NCBI RefSeq assembly: GCF_900167565.1
Contig: NZ_FUZV01000001.1
Location: forward strand, 992,001-1,056,000
Length of the DNA stretch: 64,000 nt
Reading direction: 5' to 3'
Source: Pseudoxanthomonas indica
GTDB lineage: Bacteria > Pseudomonadota > Gammaproteobacteria > Xanthomonadales > Xanthomonadaceae
Below the pieces are notes generated by a model. The model was not told the DNA's origin. It saw only the letters and a program-made list of their open reading frames with translations, and did not search any database. Numbering within the stretch: position 1 is the stretch's first letter; every line of letters starts with the position of its first letter. Shown piece after piece: positions 45,264-53,569 of the stretch. The translations under genes were made by a program, and so were the position numbers.

Positions 45264-46235
45264 CTAGTCCGCAGCCGCACTCAAACGTTCCCACACGGCG
45301 TCGTCGTAGCGCTTGGCCAGGTTGATGGCGGTGAGATTTTCCAGCAATTGCGCAACGCGACTGGCGCCGGTGATCACGGTGGAGACAAACGGGTTGCGCA
45401 GACACCAGGCGATCGCCAGGGGCGCGGGCGCTTCGCCCAGTTCGGCGGCGATGGCGCTGAAGCGGCGTGCGCGCTCCAGCTTGCGATCCGTCGCCTGGCC
45501 CAGAATCATCTTCTGCAGGTCTTCATTGCCTTCATATCCCAGCCGCGAGTCGGCGCCGATGCCCTGGTTGTACTTGCCGCTCAACAGGCCGGAGGCAAGC
45601 GGCGACCAGGTGGTCGTGCCCAGGCCCAACTCGCTGTAAAGCGGCGCGTACTCCAGTTCGACGCGTTGTCGCCGCAACAGGTTGTACTGCGGCTGCTCCA
45701 TGCTCGGCCCATGCAGGTGATGTTGCGCGGCGATGCGCGCGGCTTCGCGGATCTGCGCGGCCGGCCATTCGGACGTGCCCCAGTACAACACCTTGCCCTG
45801 GCGGATCAGGGCATCCATGGCCCAGACCGTTTCTTCGATGGGCGTTTCCGGATCGGGCCGGTGGCAAAACAGCAGGTCCAGATAATCCACTTGCAGGCGC
45901 GCCATTGCGGCATGGCAGCCTTCTGTCACGTGCTTGCGGGAAAGGCCGCGCTGGGTCGGCCGTGGTTCGCGCGCCGAGCCGAAGAACAGCTTGCTGGACA
46001 CACAGTAGCCATCGCGCGGCAGGCGCAGCTGACGCAGGGCCTGGCCCATTACCTCTTCGGCCGCGCCATGTGCGTAGTTCTCCGCGTTGTCGAAGAAATT
46101 GATGCCATGGTCCCAGGCCGCGGCCAGCAATTCGCGGGCACCGTCGGCGCCGATGCGTTCGCCGAAGTTCACCCAGGCGCCAAACGACAGCGCCGACAGC
46201 TGCAGACCGGTGGAGCCAAGGCGACGGTAGTACAT
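45264..46235 (-). CDS. aldo-keto reductase (Kv-beta/YghZ-like)
   Basis: 323 residues of the NADPH-dependent aldo/keto reductase fold. The catalytic tetrad is visible: Asp and Tyr in NFFDNAENYAHG, Lys in VSSKLFFGS, and His in LLFCHRPDPETPIE. RLGSTGLQLSALSFGAWVNF at the start and WSPLASGLLSGKYNQG later match the Kv-beta/YghZ branch, which reduces glyceraldehyde or methylglyoxal-type aldehydes. Start chosen at MYYRRLG, as in the family; an in-frame ATG upstream adds 20 residues. Confidence 0.9.
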   Translation of the reverse strand: MYYRRLGSTGLQLSALSFGAWVNFGERIGADGARELLAAAWDHGINFFDNAENYAHGAAEEVMGQALRQLRLPRDGYCVSSKLFFGSAREPRPTQRGLSRKHVTEGCHAAMARLQVDYLDLLFCHRPDPETPIEETVWAMDALIRQGKVLYWGTSEWPAAQIREAARIAAQHHLHGPSMEQPQYNLLRRQRVELEYAPLYSELGLGTTTWSPLASGLLSGKYNQGIGADSRLGYEGNEDLQKMILGQATDRKLERARRFSAIAAELGEAPAPLAIAWCLRNPFVSTVITGASRVAQLLENLTAINLAKRYDDAVWERLSAAAD

Positions 46236-46310
46236 GGCGTGGGGTTCCCTTGCGTCCAAATGAGAAGAGTTTACGCATGGAGCCTGTGAGTCCACTTACA
46301 ATGCGCGCAC

Positions 46311-46493
46311 TTACCTCCGGGGAGTAGCCCACCCGCTCTGCGGGTACCGCGCATCAACACACTTGGCGGCACGCCATGGTGCGCGGGCCCGAAGCATCGC
46401 TTCGGCCGGGCAAGACCGAAGGCAAGCGGACGCAACCCGGGCCGGGCTGCGTGCGTTTGCCTTCGCGTCCAGCGAAGCCCGGCCCCGGAGTAT
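46311..46493 (+). promoter_or_regulatory. yybP-ykoY manganese riboswitch
   Basis: The leader carries the family's paired signature: 5' CTCCGGGGAGTAGCCC (46316 onward) and 3' GGCCCCGGAGT (46481-46491), which close the basal stem, with several GC-rich hairpins between (GCATCGCTTCGGC, and the long CGAAGGCAAGCGGACGCA/TGCGTGCGTTTGCCTTCG pair). This class binds Mn2+. The 3' strand contains the GGAG ribosome site of the next gene, so folding should control translation. It lies upstream of a predicted Mn2+ exporter, as is typical. Confidence 0.88.
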
Positions 46494-46496
46494 TTG

Positions 46497-47069
46497 ATGT
46501 TGTCGTTGCAAGCCCTGCTGGTGTCCACCGGCACCGTCGCCGTTGCCGAGATCGGCGACAAGACCCAGCTGCTAGCCCTCTTGTTGGCCGCCCGCTACCG
46601 CAAGCCCTGGCCAATCGCCGGCGGCATTCTCGCGGCCACCCTGGTCAACCACGCCCTGTCTGCCTGGCTCGGTGCCGAACTGAGCAATTGGCTCTCCCCC
46701 GATGTCATGCGCTGGCTGGTGGCGGCGAGCTTCCTGGCCGTTGCCTTGTGGACGCTGAAGCCGGATACGCTGGATGAAGACAGCGAGAAGCTGCCCGCCT
46801 ACGGCGCTTTCGTGGCCACCACCCTGGCCTTTTTCCTGGCCGAGATCGGTGACAAGACCCAAGTGGCGACGGTGCTGCTCGGCACCCGCTACGAGCCCCT
46901 GTGGCAGGTCATCGTCGGCACCACCCTGGGCATGCTGCTGGCCAACTTGCCGGTGGTGTGGCTGGGCCACCGTTTTGCCGACCGCCTGCCGCTGAAGCTG
47001 GCGCGCACGGTGGCGGCGCTGGTGTTCCTGGTGCTGGCGGCGTGGGTGGCGGTGTTCGGGGTTGGCTGA
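46497..47069 (+). CDS. GDT1/TMEM165 (UPF0016) family manganese exporter
   Basis: 190 residues, six membrane helices as two similar halves, each with the family motif E-x-G-D-K-T: VAEIGDKTQLLALLLAARY (residues ~18-36) and LAEIGDKTQVATVLLGTRY (~116-134). Bacterial members (MneA) export Mn2+ and are switched on by the yybP-ykoY riboswitch, present here. ATG at 46497 follows GGAG by seven bases; a TTG directly upstream is an alternative. It stands alone. Confidence 0.92.
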   Translation: MLSLQALLVSTGTVAVAEIGDKTQLLALLLAARYRKPWPIAGGILAATLVNHALSAWLGAELSNWLSPDVMRWLVAASFLAVALWTLKPDTLDEDSEKLPAYGAFVATTLAFFLAEIGDKTQVATVLLGTRYEPLWQVIVGTTLGMLLANLPVVWLGHRFADRLPLKLARTVAALVFLVLAAWVAVFGVG

Positions 47070-47108
47070 ACGCCCCGCCTGGCGGGCAGGTCCGGTTTCC
47101 GGGCCTGC

Positions 47109-47114
47109 TAGACT
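47109..47114 (+). promoter_or_regulatory. candidate -10 (TAGACT) for nupC
   Basis: A TAGACT hexamer that would start transcription at about 47121, leaving a leader with the GGGGGAA site before the ATG at 47154. This disfavours the earlier ATG at 47127. Confidence 0.35.
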
Positions 47115-47153
47115 GCCGGCCTTTGAATGAATGCACAGGTGTTGGGGGAACGC

Positions 47154-48452
47154 ATGGCGGAAGCTCTGGGGCGGATCGGCTTCGGCCTGTTTGGTTTGGC
47201 GGTACTGATTGGTATCGCCTGGCTGTTTTCCAACAATCGCCGTTCGATCGACTGGCGCCTGGTGGCCACCGGCGTGCTGCTGCAGATTGGCTTTGCCGCC
47301 ATCGTCCTGCTGGTGCCCGGCGGGCGCGACGTCTTCGACGCGCTGGGTCGTGGCTTCGTCAAGGTCCTGAGCTTCGTCAATGAAGGCTCGAACTTCATCT
47401 TCGGCGGGCTGATGGACACCACCAAGGTGGGCTTCATCTTTGCCTTCCAGGTGCTGCCGACGATCATCTTCTTCTCGGCGCTGATGGGCGTGCTGTATCA
47501 CTTGGGCGTGATGCAGGCGATCGTGCGCGCCATGGCCTGGGCGATCACCAAGGTCATGCGGGTTTCCGGCGCCGAGACCACCAGCGTCTGCGCCAGTGTC
47601 TTCATCGGCCAGACCGAAGCGCCGCTGACCGTGCGTCCCTACATCCCCAAGATGACCGAGTCCGAACTGATCACCATGATGATCGGCGGCATGGCCCATA
47701 TTGCCGGCGGCGTGCTGGCCGCGTACGTCGGCATGCTCGGCGGCAGCGACCCGGTCCAGCAGGCGTTCTACGCCAAGCATCTGTTGGCGGCTTCGATCAT
47801 GGCCGCGCCCGCGACCCTGGTGGTTGCCAAGCTGCTGATTCCCGAAACCGGCACCCCGCTTACCCGCGGCACGGTCAAGATGGAAGTGGAACGGACCACC
47901 AGCAATGTCATTGACGCGGCGGCGGCCGGAGCCGGCGACGGCCTGCGCCTGGCGTTGAACATCGGCGCCATGTTGCTGGCCTTCATCGCCTTGATCGCCC
48001 TGCTCAATGCGCCGCTGACCTGGTTTGGCGAAGTGACCGGCCTGGCGACCGCTCTGGGCAAGCCGACCAGCCTGTCGACCCTGCTCGGCTATGTGCTGGC
48101 GCCGATTGCCTGGGTCATCGGCACGCCGTGGGCCGATGCAACTACCGTCGGTGGCCTGATTGGCCAGAAGGTGGTGATCAACGAGTTCGTGGCGTATACC
48201 GAACTGGCCAAGATCGTGAACGGTCAGGTGCCGGGCATGAACCTGAGTGGCGAAGGCCGGCTGATCGCGACGTATGCCCTGTGCGGCTTCGCCAACTTCA
48301 GCTCGATCGCCATCCAGATTGGCGGCATCGGCGGCCTGGCCCCGGAACGCCGTGCCGACCTGGCCCGGTTTGGCCTGCGTGCCGTGTTGGGTGGCTCCAT
48401 CGCCACCTTCATGACCGCCACGATTGCCGGTGTGCTCACCCACTTCGGCTGA
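47154..48452 (+). CDS. nupC: concentrative nucleoside transporter (NupC family)
   Basis: 432 residues, about nine to ten membrane helices, of the CNT family that imports nucleosides with H+ or Na+. Substrate-binding motifs are clear: GQTEAPLTVRPYI (helix 4 region, residues ~163-175) and FVAYTELAK followed by CGFANFSSIAIQIGGIGGLAPERR near the C-terminus. The start at 47154 is preceded by GGGGGAA. A kinase of the ribokinase family follows, so imported nucleosides or their ribose are probably phosphorylated. Confidence 0.93.
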   Translation: MAEALGRIGFGLFGLAVLIGIAWLFSNNRRSIDWRLVATGVLLQIGFAAIVLLVPGGRDVFDALGRGFVKVLSFVNEGSNFIFGGLMDTTKVGFIFAFQVLPTIIFFSALMGVLYHLGVMQAIVRAMAWAITKVMRVSGAETTSVCASVFIGQTEAPLTVRPYIPKMTESELITMMIGGMAHIAGGVLAAYVGMLGGSDPVQQAFYAKHLLAASIMAAPATLVVAKLLIPETGTPLTRGTVKMEVERTTSNVIDAAAAGAGDGLRLALNIGAMLLAFIALIALLNAPLTWFGEVTGLATALGKPTSLSTLLGYVLAPIAWVIGTPWADATTVGGLIGQKVVINEFVAYTELAKIVNGQVPGMNLSGEGRLIATYALCGFANFSSIAIQIGGIGGLAPERRADLARFGLRAVLGGSIATFMTATIAGVLTHFG

Positions 48453-48477
48453 TTCGGCGAGACATCGTTTCCCCTGC

Positions 48478-48501
48478 CCGCCCGGGAGCATCTCCGGGCG
48501 G
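48478..48501 (+). terminator. hairpin between nupC and the PfkB kinase
   Basis: CCGCCCGG/CCGGGCGG with an eight-base loop and no T-run: probably a mild attenuator or mRNA stabiliser between the two genes. Confidence 0.4.
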
Positions 48502-48533
48502 CGTGTTCGACCCTTCAGAGAAAGCGCACAACC

Positions 48534-49499
48534 ATGGCTACCGTCACCCTCGTCGGCTCCTTCAACGTCGATCACGTCTGGCGCTGCGAACAGCTGCCCG
48601 CCGCTGGCGCGACCATTGCCGGCCGCTACGACACCGGTCCGGGCGGCAAGGGCTTCAACCAGGCGGTCGCCGCTGCGCGGGCGGGCGCGCAGGTGCGCTT
48701 TCTGTGCGCGTTGGGTGATGACGCCGGCGGCGCGCTGGCGCGCGGTCTGGCGCAGGCCGAGGGCATCGATCTGCGCGTCCAGCTTGGCGACGAACCCACC
48801 GGCACGGCCGGCATCTATGTCGACGCCATGGGTCGCAACAGCATCGTGATCGGCGCTGGTGCCAATGGCCTGCTGGCCAGCGAGTTCATCGCCGTCCAAG
48901 GCGAGGCCGTGCAGACGGCCAAGGTGTTGCTGGTGCAACTGGAATCACCGGCGGAAACCGTATTGGCCAGCCTGAAACTGGCGCGCGAGAACGGCGTGCT
49001 GACTGTGTTGAATCCCGCACCGGCCAATGCGCACACCTATGCCGAACTGCTGGATCAGGCTGATCTGCTGACACCGAATGAAACCGAGTTCTCCGCCCTG
49101 CTCGCCCGCCATGTCGGCGAGCGCGTGGAGCCCGATGACGTGGCCGCGCTCGATGGCCAGCGCCTGCACGCGCTCTGCCGCGAAGTGCATCCCAAGGGCA
49201 CGGTGGTGATCACCCTGGGTGCTACCGGCGTGTTCGTCTCGCATGCCGATGATCAGCATCGCGGCGATGGCAAGGCGTTCTATCGCCATCCCGCCGAGTC
49301 CGTCACCGCGGTGGACACCACCGGTGCAGGCGATGCTTTCAACGGCGCCCTGGTCGCCTCTCTGGCGCACGCCCCCCAAGCGGCGTTTGCCGAACATGTG
49401 CGCTACGCCAACCGCTATGCCGCGCTGTCGACCGAGCGAGCCGGCGCCGCCCTGGCCATGCCGTCGCAGGCCGACGTGCTGGCGCGTTTCGGCGAATAA
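48534..49499 (+). CDS. PfkB family carbohydrate kinase (ribokinase-like)
   Basis: 321 residues with both PfkB signatures: GPGGKGFNQAVAAARAGAQV (residues ~36-55) and DTTGAGDAFNGALVASLA (~255-272) with the catalytic Asp in GAGDAF. VGSFNVDHV and PAAGATI at the start and NPAPANAH in the middle fit ribokinase (D-ribose plus ATP to ribose-5-phosphate). Because it follows nupC by 81 bases, a nucleoside kinase activity is also possible; no ribose ABC transporter is present. Confidence 0.85.
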   Translation: MATVTLVGSFNVDHVWRCEQLPAAGATIAGRYDTGPGGKGFNQAVAAARAGAQVRFLCALGDDAGGALARGLAQAEGIDLRVQLGDEPTGTAGIYVDAMGRNSIVIGAGANGLLASEFIAVQGEAVQTAKVLLVQLESPAETVLASLKLARENGVLTVLNPAPANAHTYAELLDQADLLTPNETEFSALLARHVGERVEPDDVAALDGQRLHALCREVHPKGTVVITLGATGVFVSHADDQHRGDGKAFYRHPAESVTAVDTTGAGDAFNGALVASLAHAPQAAFAEHVRYANRYAALSTERAGAALAMPSQADVLARFGE

Positions 49500-49521
49500 T
49501 CCCGCCGGACGCGCGCCCGGT

Positions 49522-49550
49522 TTGGCCTGCGCGGCGCGGCGGCGGATAAT
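49522..49550 (+). promoter_or_regulatory. promoter TTGGCC-N17-GATAAT of the dus gene (leaderless type)
   Basis: TTGGCC at 49522-49527 and GATAAT at 49545-49550 are 17 bases apart, and the ATG follows GATAAT by six bases (GGCCGC). No Shine-Dalgarno lies between. The -10-to-start segment is nearly identical to that of uup. Confidence 0.55.
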
Positions 49551-49556
49551 GGCCGC

Positions 49557-50570
49557 ATGTCGCCCCCTCCCTTCCAGATAGGCTCCCACCGCATCGAGGT
49601 GCCGGTGATCCTCGCGCCGATGGCCGGGGTGACCGACAAACCGTTCCGGCAGCTGTGCAAGCGCCTGGGCGCGGGCCTGGCCGTGTCGGAAATGACGATC
49701 AGCGACGCCCGCTTCTGGCATACCGACAAATCGCGCCATCGCATGGATCACGTCGGCGAGCCGGCTCCTGTCAGCGTGCAGATTGCCGGCACCGAGCCGC
49801 AGCAGTTGGCCGAGGCAGCGCGCTACAACGTGGACCACGGCGCGCAGATCATCGACATCAACATGGGCTGCCCGGCCAAGAAGGTCTGCAATGCCTGGGC
49901 CGGGTCGGCCTTGATGCGTGACGAGCCGCTGGTGGCGCGCATTCTGGAAGCGGTGGTCGGCGCAGTGGACGTGCCGGTGACGCTGAAGATCCGCACCGGC
50001 TGGGACTGCGACCATCGCAATGGCCCGATGATTGCGCGTATCGCGCAGGAAAGCGGCATCGCGGCACTGGCCGTGCATGGCCGCACCCGCGATCAGCAGT
50101 ACACCGGCACCGCCGAGTACGAGACCATCGCCGCGATCAAGTCGCAGCTGCACATCCCGGTATTCGCCAACGGCGACGTCGATTCGCCGGCCAAGGCCGA
50201 GGCCGTGCTCAAGGCCACCGGCGCCGATGCGGTGATGATTGGCCGCGCGGCGCAGGGCCGGCCGTGGATTTTCCGTGAGGTGGCGCACTACCTGGCCACC
50301 GGCGAACACTTGCCGCCGCCCAGCGTGGGCGAAGTCCGTGATCTGCTGCTGGGCCACCTGCTGGCCCTGCACGCCTTCTACGGTGAGCATCAGGGCGTGC
50401 GCATCGCGCGCAAGCACCTGGGCTGGTACGCCAAGGACCGCCCGGACAATGCCGGCTTCCGCGCGGTGGTCAATCGCGCCGAGACCGCCGAAACACAGCT
50501 GTCACTGACCCGCGATTACTTTGACGCGCTGATGGCCGGCGTCGATCCCGAGCTGCCCGCCGCCGCGTAG
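49557..50570 (+). CDS. dusB: tRNA-dihydrouridine synthase (DusB type)
   Basis: 337 residues of the FMN-dependent Dus family that reduces uridines in the tRNA D-loop. Marks are VILAPMAGVTDKPFR at residues ~17-31, DINMGCPAKKVCNAWAGSAL with the catalytic Cys in GCPAKKVC (~98-105), LAVHGRTRDQQYTG, and MIGRAAQGRPWIF. The sequence fits DusB best; fis, its frequent partner, does not follow. The gene is preceded by a leaderless-type promoter. Confidence 0.93.
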   Translation: MSPPPFQIGSHRIEVPVILAPMAGVTDKPFRQLCKRLGAGLAVSEMTISDARFWHTDKSRHRMDHVGEPAPVSVQIAGTEPQQLAEAARYNVDHGAQIIDINMGCPAKKVCNAWAGSALMRDEPLVARILEAVVGAVDVPVTLKIRTGWDCDHRNGPMIARIAQESGIAALAVHGRTRDQQYTGTAEYETIAAIKSQLHIPVFANGDVDSPAKAEAVLKATGADAVMIGRAAQGRPWIFREVAHYLATGEHLPPPSVGEVRDLLLGHLLALHAFYGEHQGVRIARKHLGWYAKDRPDNAGFRAVVNRAETAETQLSLTRDYFDALMAGVDPELPAAA

Positions 50571-50605
50571 TTGTCCTGTGTCCTGGCTTTCCTTTGGAGC
50601 CTGTC

Positions 50606-51430
50606 ATGAGTCAATCGCCCTCGCCCGCCTATGTCCATGGCTTCTCCCCGGTGGAGCAGGCGCGCCTGATGAAACAGGCGCGGCTGGCCGAATCCACCGT
50701 GTTCTCGCGCATCGATTACACCGGCGCGCGGCGCCTGCTGGAAGTCGGCAGCGGGGTGGGCGCGCAGACCGAGATCCTGCTGCGCCGCTTCCCGGATCTG
50801 CATGTCACCTGCGTGGACCTCAATGCCGCGCAGATCGCCGCAGCACGCGAGAACCTGGCGCGCCTGCCCTGGTGTGCCGATCGTTATGTGATCCAGCAGG
50901 CCGACGCGACCCAGCTGCCGTTTTCGCCGCGCGAGTTCGATGCCGCCTTCCTGTGCTGGATCCTGGAACACGTGCCTTCACCGGAACGCGTGCTGGGCGA
51001 GGTCCGCCGCGTGCTGTCGCCGGGCTCGCCGGTGTACATCACCGAGGTGATGAATTCCTCGTTCCTGCTCGATCCCTACTCGCCCAATGTCTGGCGTTAC
51101 TGGATGGCCTTCAACGACTTCCAGTACGACAACGGCGGTGATCCCTTCATCGGCGCCAAGCTGGGCAATTTGCTGCTGGCCGGTGGCTATCGCGATGTGC
51201 AGACCGAAGTGAAGACCTTCTACTTCGACAATCGCGAGCCGGCCCGGCGCAAGACCATGATCGCGTTCTGGGAAGAATTGATCCTCTCGGCCTCCGACCA
51301 GTTGCTTGAAGCCGGACGGGTGACCCAGGACGTGGTGGACGGCGTGCGCCGCGAGATGCGCGACGTGCAGGACAATCCGGACGCCGTGTTCTTCTACGCC
51401 TTCATCCAGGCCAGCGCGACGGTGTACTGA
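50606..51430 (+). CDS. class I SAM-dependent methyltransferase
   Basis: 274 residues. Motif I LLEVGSGVGAQTEIL (residues ~44-58), motif II VTCVDLNAAQIAAAREN, and QADATQLPFSPREFDAAFLCWILEHVPSPE for the late motifs. The C-terminal ~110 residues (MNSSFLLDPYSPNVWRYWM, FYFDNREPARRKTMIAFWEE) are not a standard cap, and the acceptor is unknown. Start 50606 follows GGAGCC. It stands directly after dusB, but a role in tRNA is only a guess. Confidence 0.85.
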   Translation: MSQSPSPAYVHGFSPVEQARLMKQARLAESTVFSRIDYTGARRLLEVGSGVGAQTEILLRRFPDLHVTCVDLNAAQIAAARENLARLPWCADRYVIQQADATQLPFSPREFDAAFLCWILEHVPSPERVLGEVRRVLSPGSPVYITEVMNSSFLLDPYSPNVWRYWMAFNDFQYDNGGDPFIGAKLGNLLLAGGYRDVQTEVKTFYFDNREPARRKTMIAFWEELILSASDQLLEAGRVTQDVVDGVRREMRDVQDNPDAVFFYAFIQASATVY

Positions 51431-51457
51431 GCGCGGCTGCCGGGCAAGGCTGCCGGC

Positions 51458-52558
51458 TCATGGGGAACCGTGCGTTGCGTCCGTGGTCGCGGGCGCCGGC
51501 GCGATGGGCGCAACCATCATCGCGCGCACCGGCTGATCACTGCTGTGCCAGATGCGCTGCCACATCGCCGCCAGCAGGCGTTTGACCCCATCCCAGCCGG
51601 AGACGGGAGCGCTCCACGGCTGCTGCACGGGCGTGATGGCTTGCCAGCGACCCTGCTGGCGCTGGGCGACTTCGAAACTGAAGCTGTAGTCCGGCTCCAG
51701 CCCCATGCGCAGGTCGGACAGCACCAGTCGTTCGTTCTCGACACGTGCGCGCATGAATCCGCGATTGAACCATTGCAGGCGCTGCACGGCCGGGAGGTCG
51801 GCGGTGGCTTCCAGCGCCTGCACGTCCGACGGGTAGGCGCGGTAATGCATCACCCCGTGATCGGCGATCAGCGAGTACTCGGCATCGACGTAGCCGGTGG
51901 GCGTCATCGCCACCACCCGCCACAGCAGCGTATTGAAAGGCAGCGGCGTGCTGAAGCGCGGTGCATCCTGCAGGCCCATCGCGGCCAGCGTGGAGTCTGC
52001 CACCGCATCCACCCTGGCCTTGGCCAGCAAGGACCAGCCCAGATAGCCGCTGCTCAGGGCCAGGCCCAGCAGCAGCGCACGCTGCGCCAGCGCCTTCTCG
52101 CGCCAGCACCAGGCCACGACACAGGCCAGCAGCAACCAGATCGTATAGAGCGGATCGATGATGAAGACGCTGGAACCCATGGTGGGATGCGGGTGCAACG
52201 GCCACCAGAGCTGGGTGCCGTACACGGTGAACGCATCGAGCAGGGGATGGGTGATCAACGACAGCTGGATCGCCCAGAACCAGCGCTGTGGCGACTGCGC
52301 CACGCGCTTGCCGCGCAACTTGAACAACCACCAGATCAGCCAACCGACCCAGGGCAGCACGAACAGCGAATGGCTGAAGCTGCGGTGCTGGGTCATCAGG
52401 GCGACCGGATCGTGGGTCAACAAACCGATCGGAATGCTGTCCAGATCCGGCAGCGTACCCAGCGCCGCACCTGCGAGCAGGGCAGCACGGCGGTGACCGG
52501 GCGGGGCGATGGCGGCGGCGAGTGCGCCACCAAGGACGATTTGGGAGAGGGAATCCAT
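51458..52558 (-). CDS. YdjM-like membrane metal-dependent hydrolase (DUF457)
   Basis: 366 residues. The N-terminal half has several membrane helices with the family's metal-binding-type motifs: TLPDLDSIP, HRSFSHSLFVLPW and THPLLDAFTVYGTQLWWP (residues ~35-130). E. coli YdjM is the best-known member; biochemical function is unproven. The C-terminal half (residues ~190-340) is a soluble domain with DAEYSLIADHGVMHYRAYPS and DLRMGLEPDYSFSFEVA, then a short Ala/Pro tail. It is convergent with the methyltransferase gene. Confidence 0.85.
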   Translation of the reverse strand: MDSLSQIVLGGALAAAIAPPGHRRAALLAGAALGTLPDLDSIPIGLLTHDPVALMTQHRSFSHSLFVLPWVGWLIWWLFKLRGKRVAQSPQRWFWAIQLSLITHPLLDAFTVYGTQLWWPLHPHPTMGSSVFIIDPLYTIWLLLACVVAWCWREKALAQRALLLGLALSSGYLGWSLLAKARVDAVADSTLAAMGLQDAPRFSTPLPFNTLLWRVVAMTPTGYVDAEYSLIADHGVMHYRAYPSDVQALEATADLPAVQRLQWFNRGFMRARVENERLVLSDLRMGLEPDYSFSFEVAQRQQGRWQAITPVQQPWSAPVSGWDGVKRLLAAMWQRIWHSSDQPVRAMMVAPIAPAPATTDATHGSP

Positions 52559-52609
52559 GCGCCGATGCTAGCAGCCCGCTCGCACGCGGTCGGGTGATGG
52601 GGCTTTGCT

Positions 52610-52731
52610 GTAGGAGAGGCGTTAGCCCCGAAGCTGGAGGAGTTCGGGAAACCAATTCAAAAGCGACGCTCAAACGCTTCCTGCTTCGGGGCTGCTTTCA
52701 ACAGACGCATGTCTGATCAAGCCCCTCCTAC
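52610..52731. repeat. REP/BIME-like imperfect palindrome (GTAG...CTAC)
   Basis: A 122-base element begins GTAGGAGAGGC and ends GCCCCTCCTAC, with a perfect inner inverted repeat AGCCCCGAAGC/GCTTCGGGGCT around a 48-base centre. The terminal GTAG tetranucleotide and the stem after it are the hallmark of REP elements mobilised by RAYT transposases in Stenotrophomonas and Xanthomonas. No RAYT gene is in the window. It sits in the 192-base gap between divergently oriented regions. Confidence 0.75.
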
Positions 52732-52750
52732 GGTACGACGCGTGCTTCGG

Positions 52751-53569
52751 CTATGCGGCTCGCGGGATCTGGCTCGAGACCAGGCGCAGGCGCGGAGGGA
52801 TTTCGCTCAGCACCTGGCCTTGATGGGACAGCAGGCAGAGGGTTCCATCGGCCTCTTCGCTCAACGCGGTCAGGCTTTCCACCCAGTCGCCATCGTTGGC
52901 GTAGATCAATCCTTCGCGCTGGATCAGCGCGGCGCGATGGATGTGGCCACAGAGGATGCCATCCAGGCCGCGACGTCGGGCGTCATCCAGGCCGGCCTGG
53001 ACGAAGCGTTCGATATAGCGCTCGGCGGCCGAGCTCTGCCGCTTGAGGTATTCGGCCAGCGACCAGTAGCGCAGGCCGAGCAGGCGGCGGATGCGGTTGG
53101 TCAGTCGATTGCCGGTGAGGATGCGGTAATACAGCCAGTCGCCAAAGCGCTCCTGCAGACCGCCGAAGTGGGTGACGCCGTCGTACTCGTCACCGTGCAC
53201 CACCAGCAGGCGACGACCGTCGGCGGTGACGTGGATGGCGCGTCGGCGTACCTGCATCGCCGGCAGCATCAAGCCGCAGAAGCGGCGCGCCGGGCGATCA
53301 TGGTTGCCGGGCACGTAGATCAATTCAGTGCCCGCGCGCGCCAGCGCATGCAGTTGCTCGATGACCCGGTTGTGCGCAGCGTCCCAACGCGCGCGGCGTT
53401 GCGCCATCCACCACAGGTCGACGATATCGCCCACCAGATAGAGCCGTCGACAGCGCACGGTGGCCAGGAAGTCGGCGAACTCCGCCGCGTGGCAATGCTT
53501 GGAACCCAGATGGACATCGGAGACAAAGACCGCGCGACGCAGGGGAGCTTCGGCGGCCGGGCCCTTCAT
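52751..53569 (-). CDS. LpxH-like metallophosphoesterase
   Basis: 272 residues of the calcineurin-like fold with all five metal motifs: VSDVHLGSKHC (residues ~16-26), GDIVDLWW, GNHDRPAR, VVHGDEYDG and CGHIHRAAL. Length and the long insertion between motifs 4 and 5 match the LpxH2/UDP-2,3-diacylglucosamine pyrophosphatase-like group rather than E. coli LpxH. Its ATG overlaps the stop codon of the fused acyltransferase gene by four bases, so it probably acts on a lipid intermediate made or used by that enzyme; the substrate is inferred only. Confidence 0.82.
   Translation of the reverse strand: MKGPAAEAPLRRAVFVSDVHLGSKHCHAAEFADFLATVRCRRLYLVGDIVDLWWMAQRRARWDAAHNRVIEQLHALARAGTELIYVPGNHDRPARRFCGLMLPAMQVRRRAIHVTADGRRLLVVHGDEYDGVTHFGGLQERFGDWLYYRILTGNRLTNRIRRLLGLRYWSLAEYLKRQSSAAERYIERFVQAGLDDARRRGLDGILCGHIHRAALIQREGLIYANDGDWVESLTALSEEADGTLCLLSHQGQVLSEIPPRLRLVSSQIPRAA

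Noticed and set aside
46572..48938. A 788-codon open frame on the minus strand.
   Set aside because: Antisense to the GDT1-type exporter and nupC, whose motifs are unambiguous.
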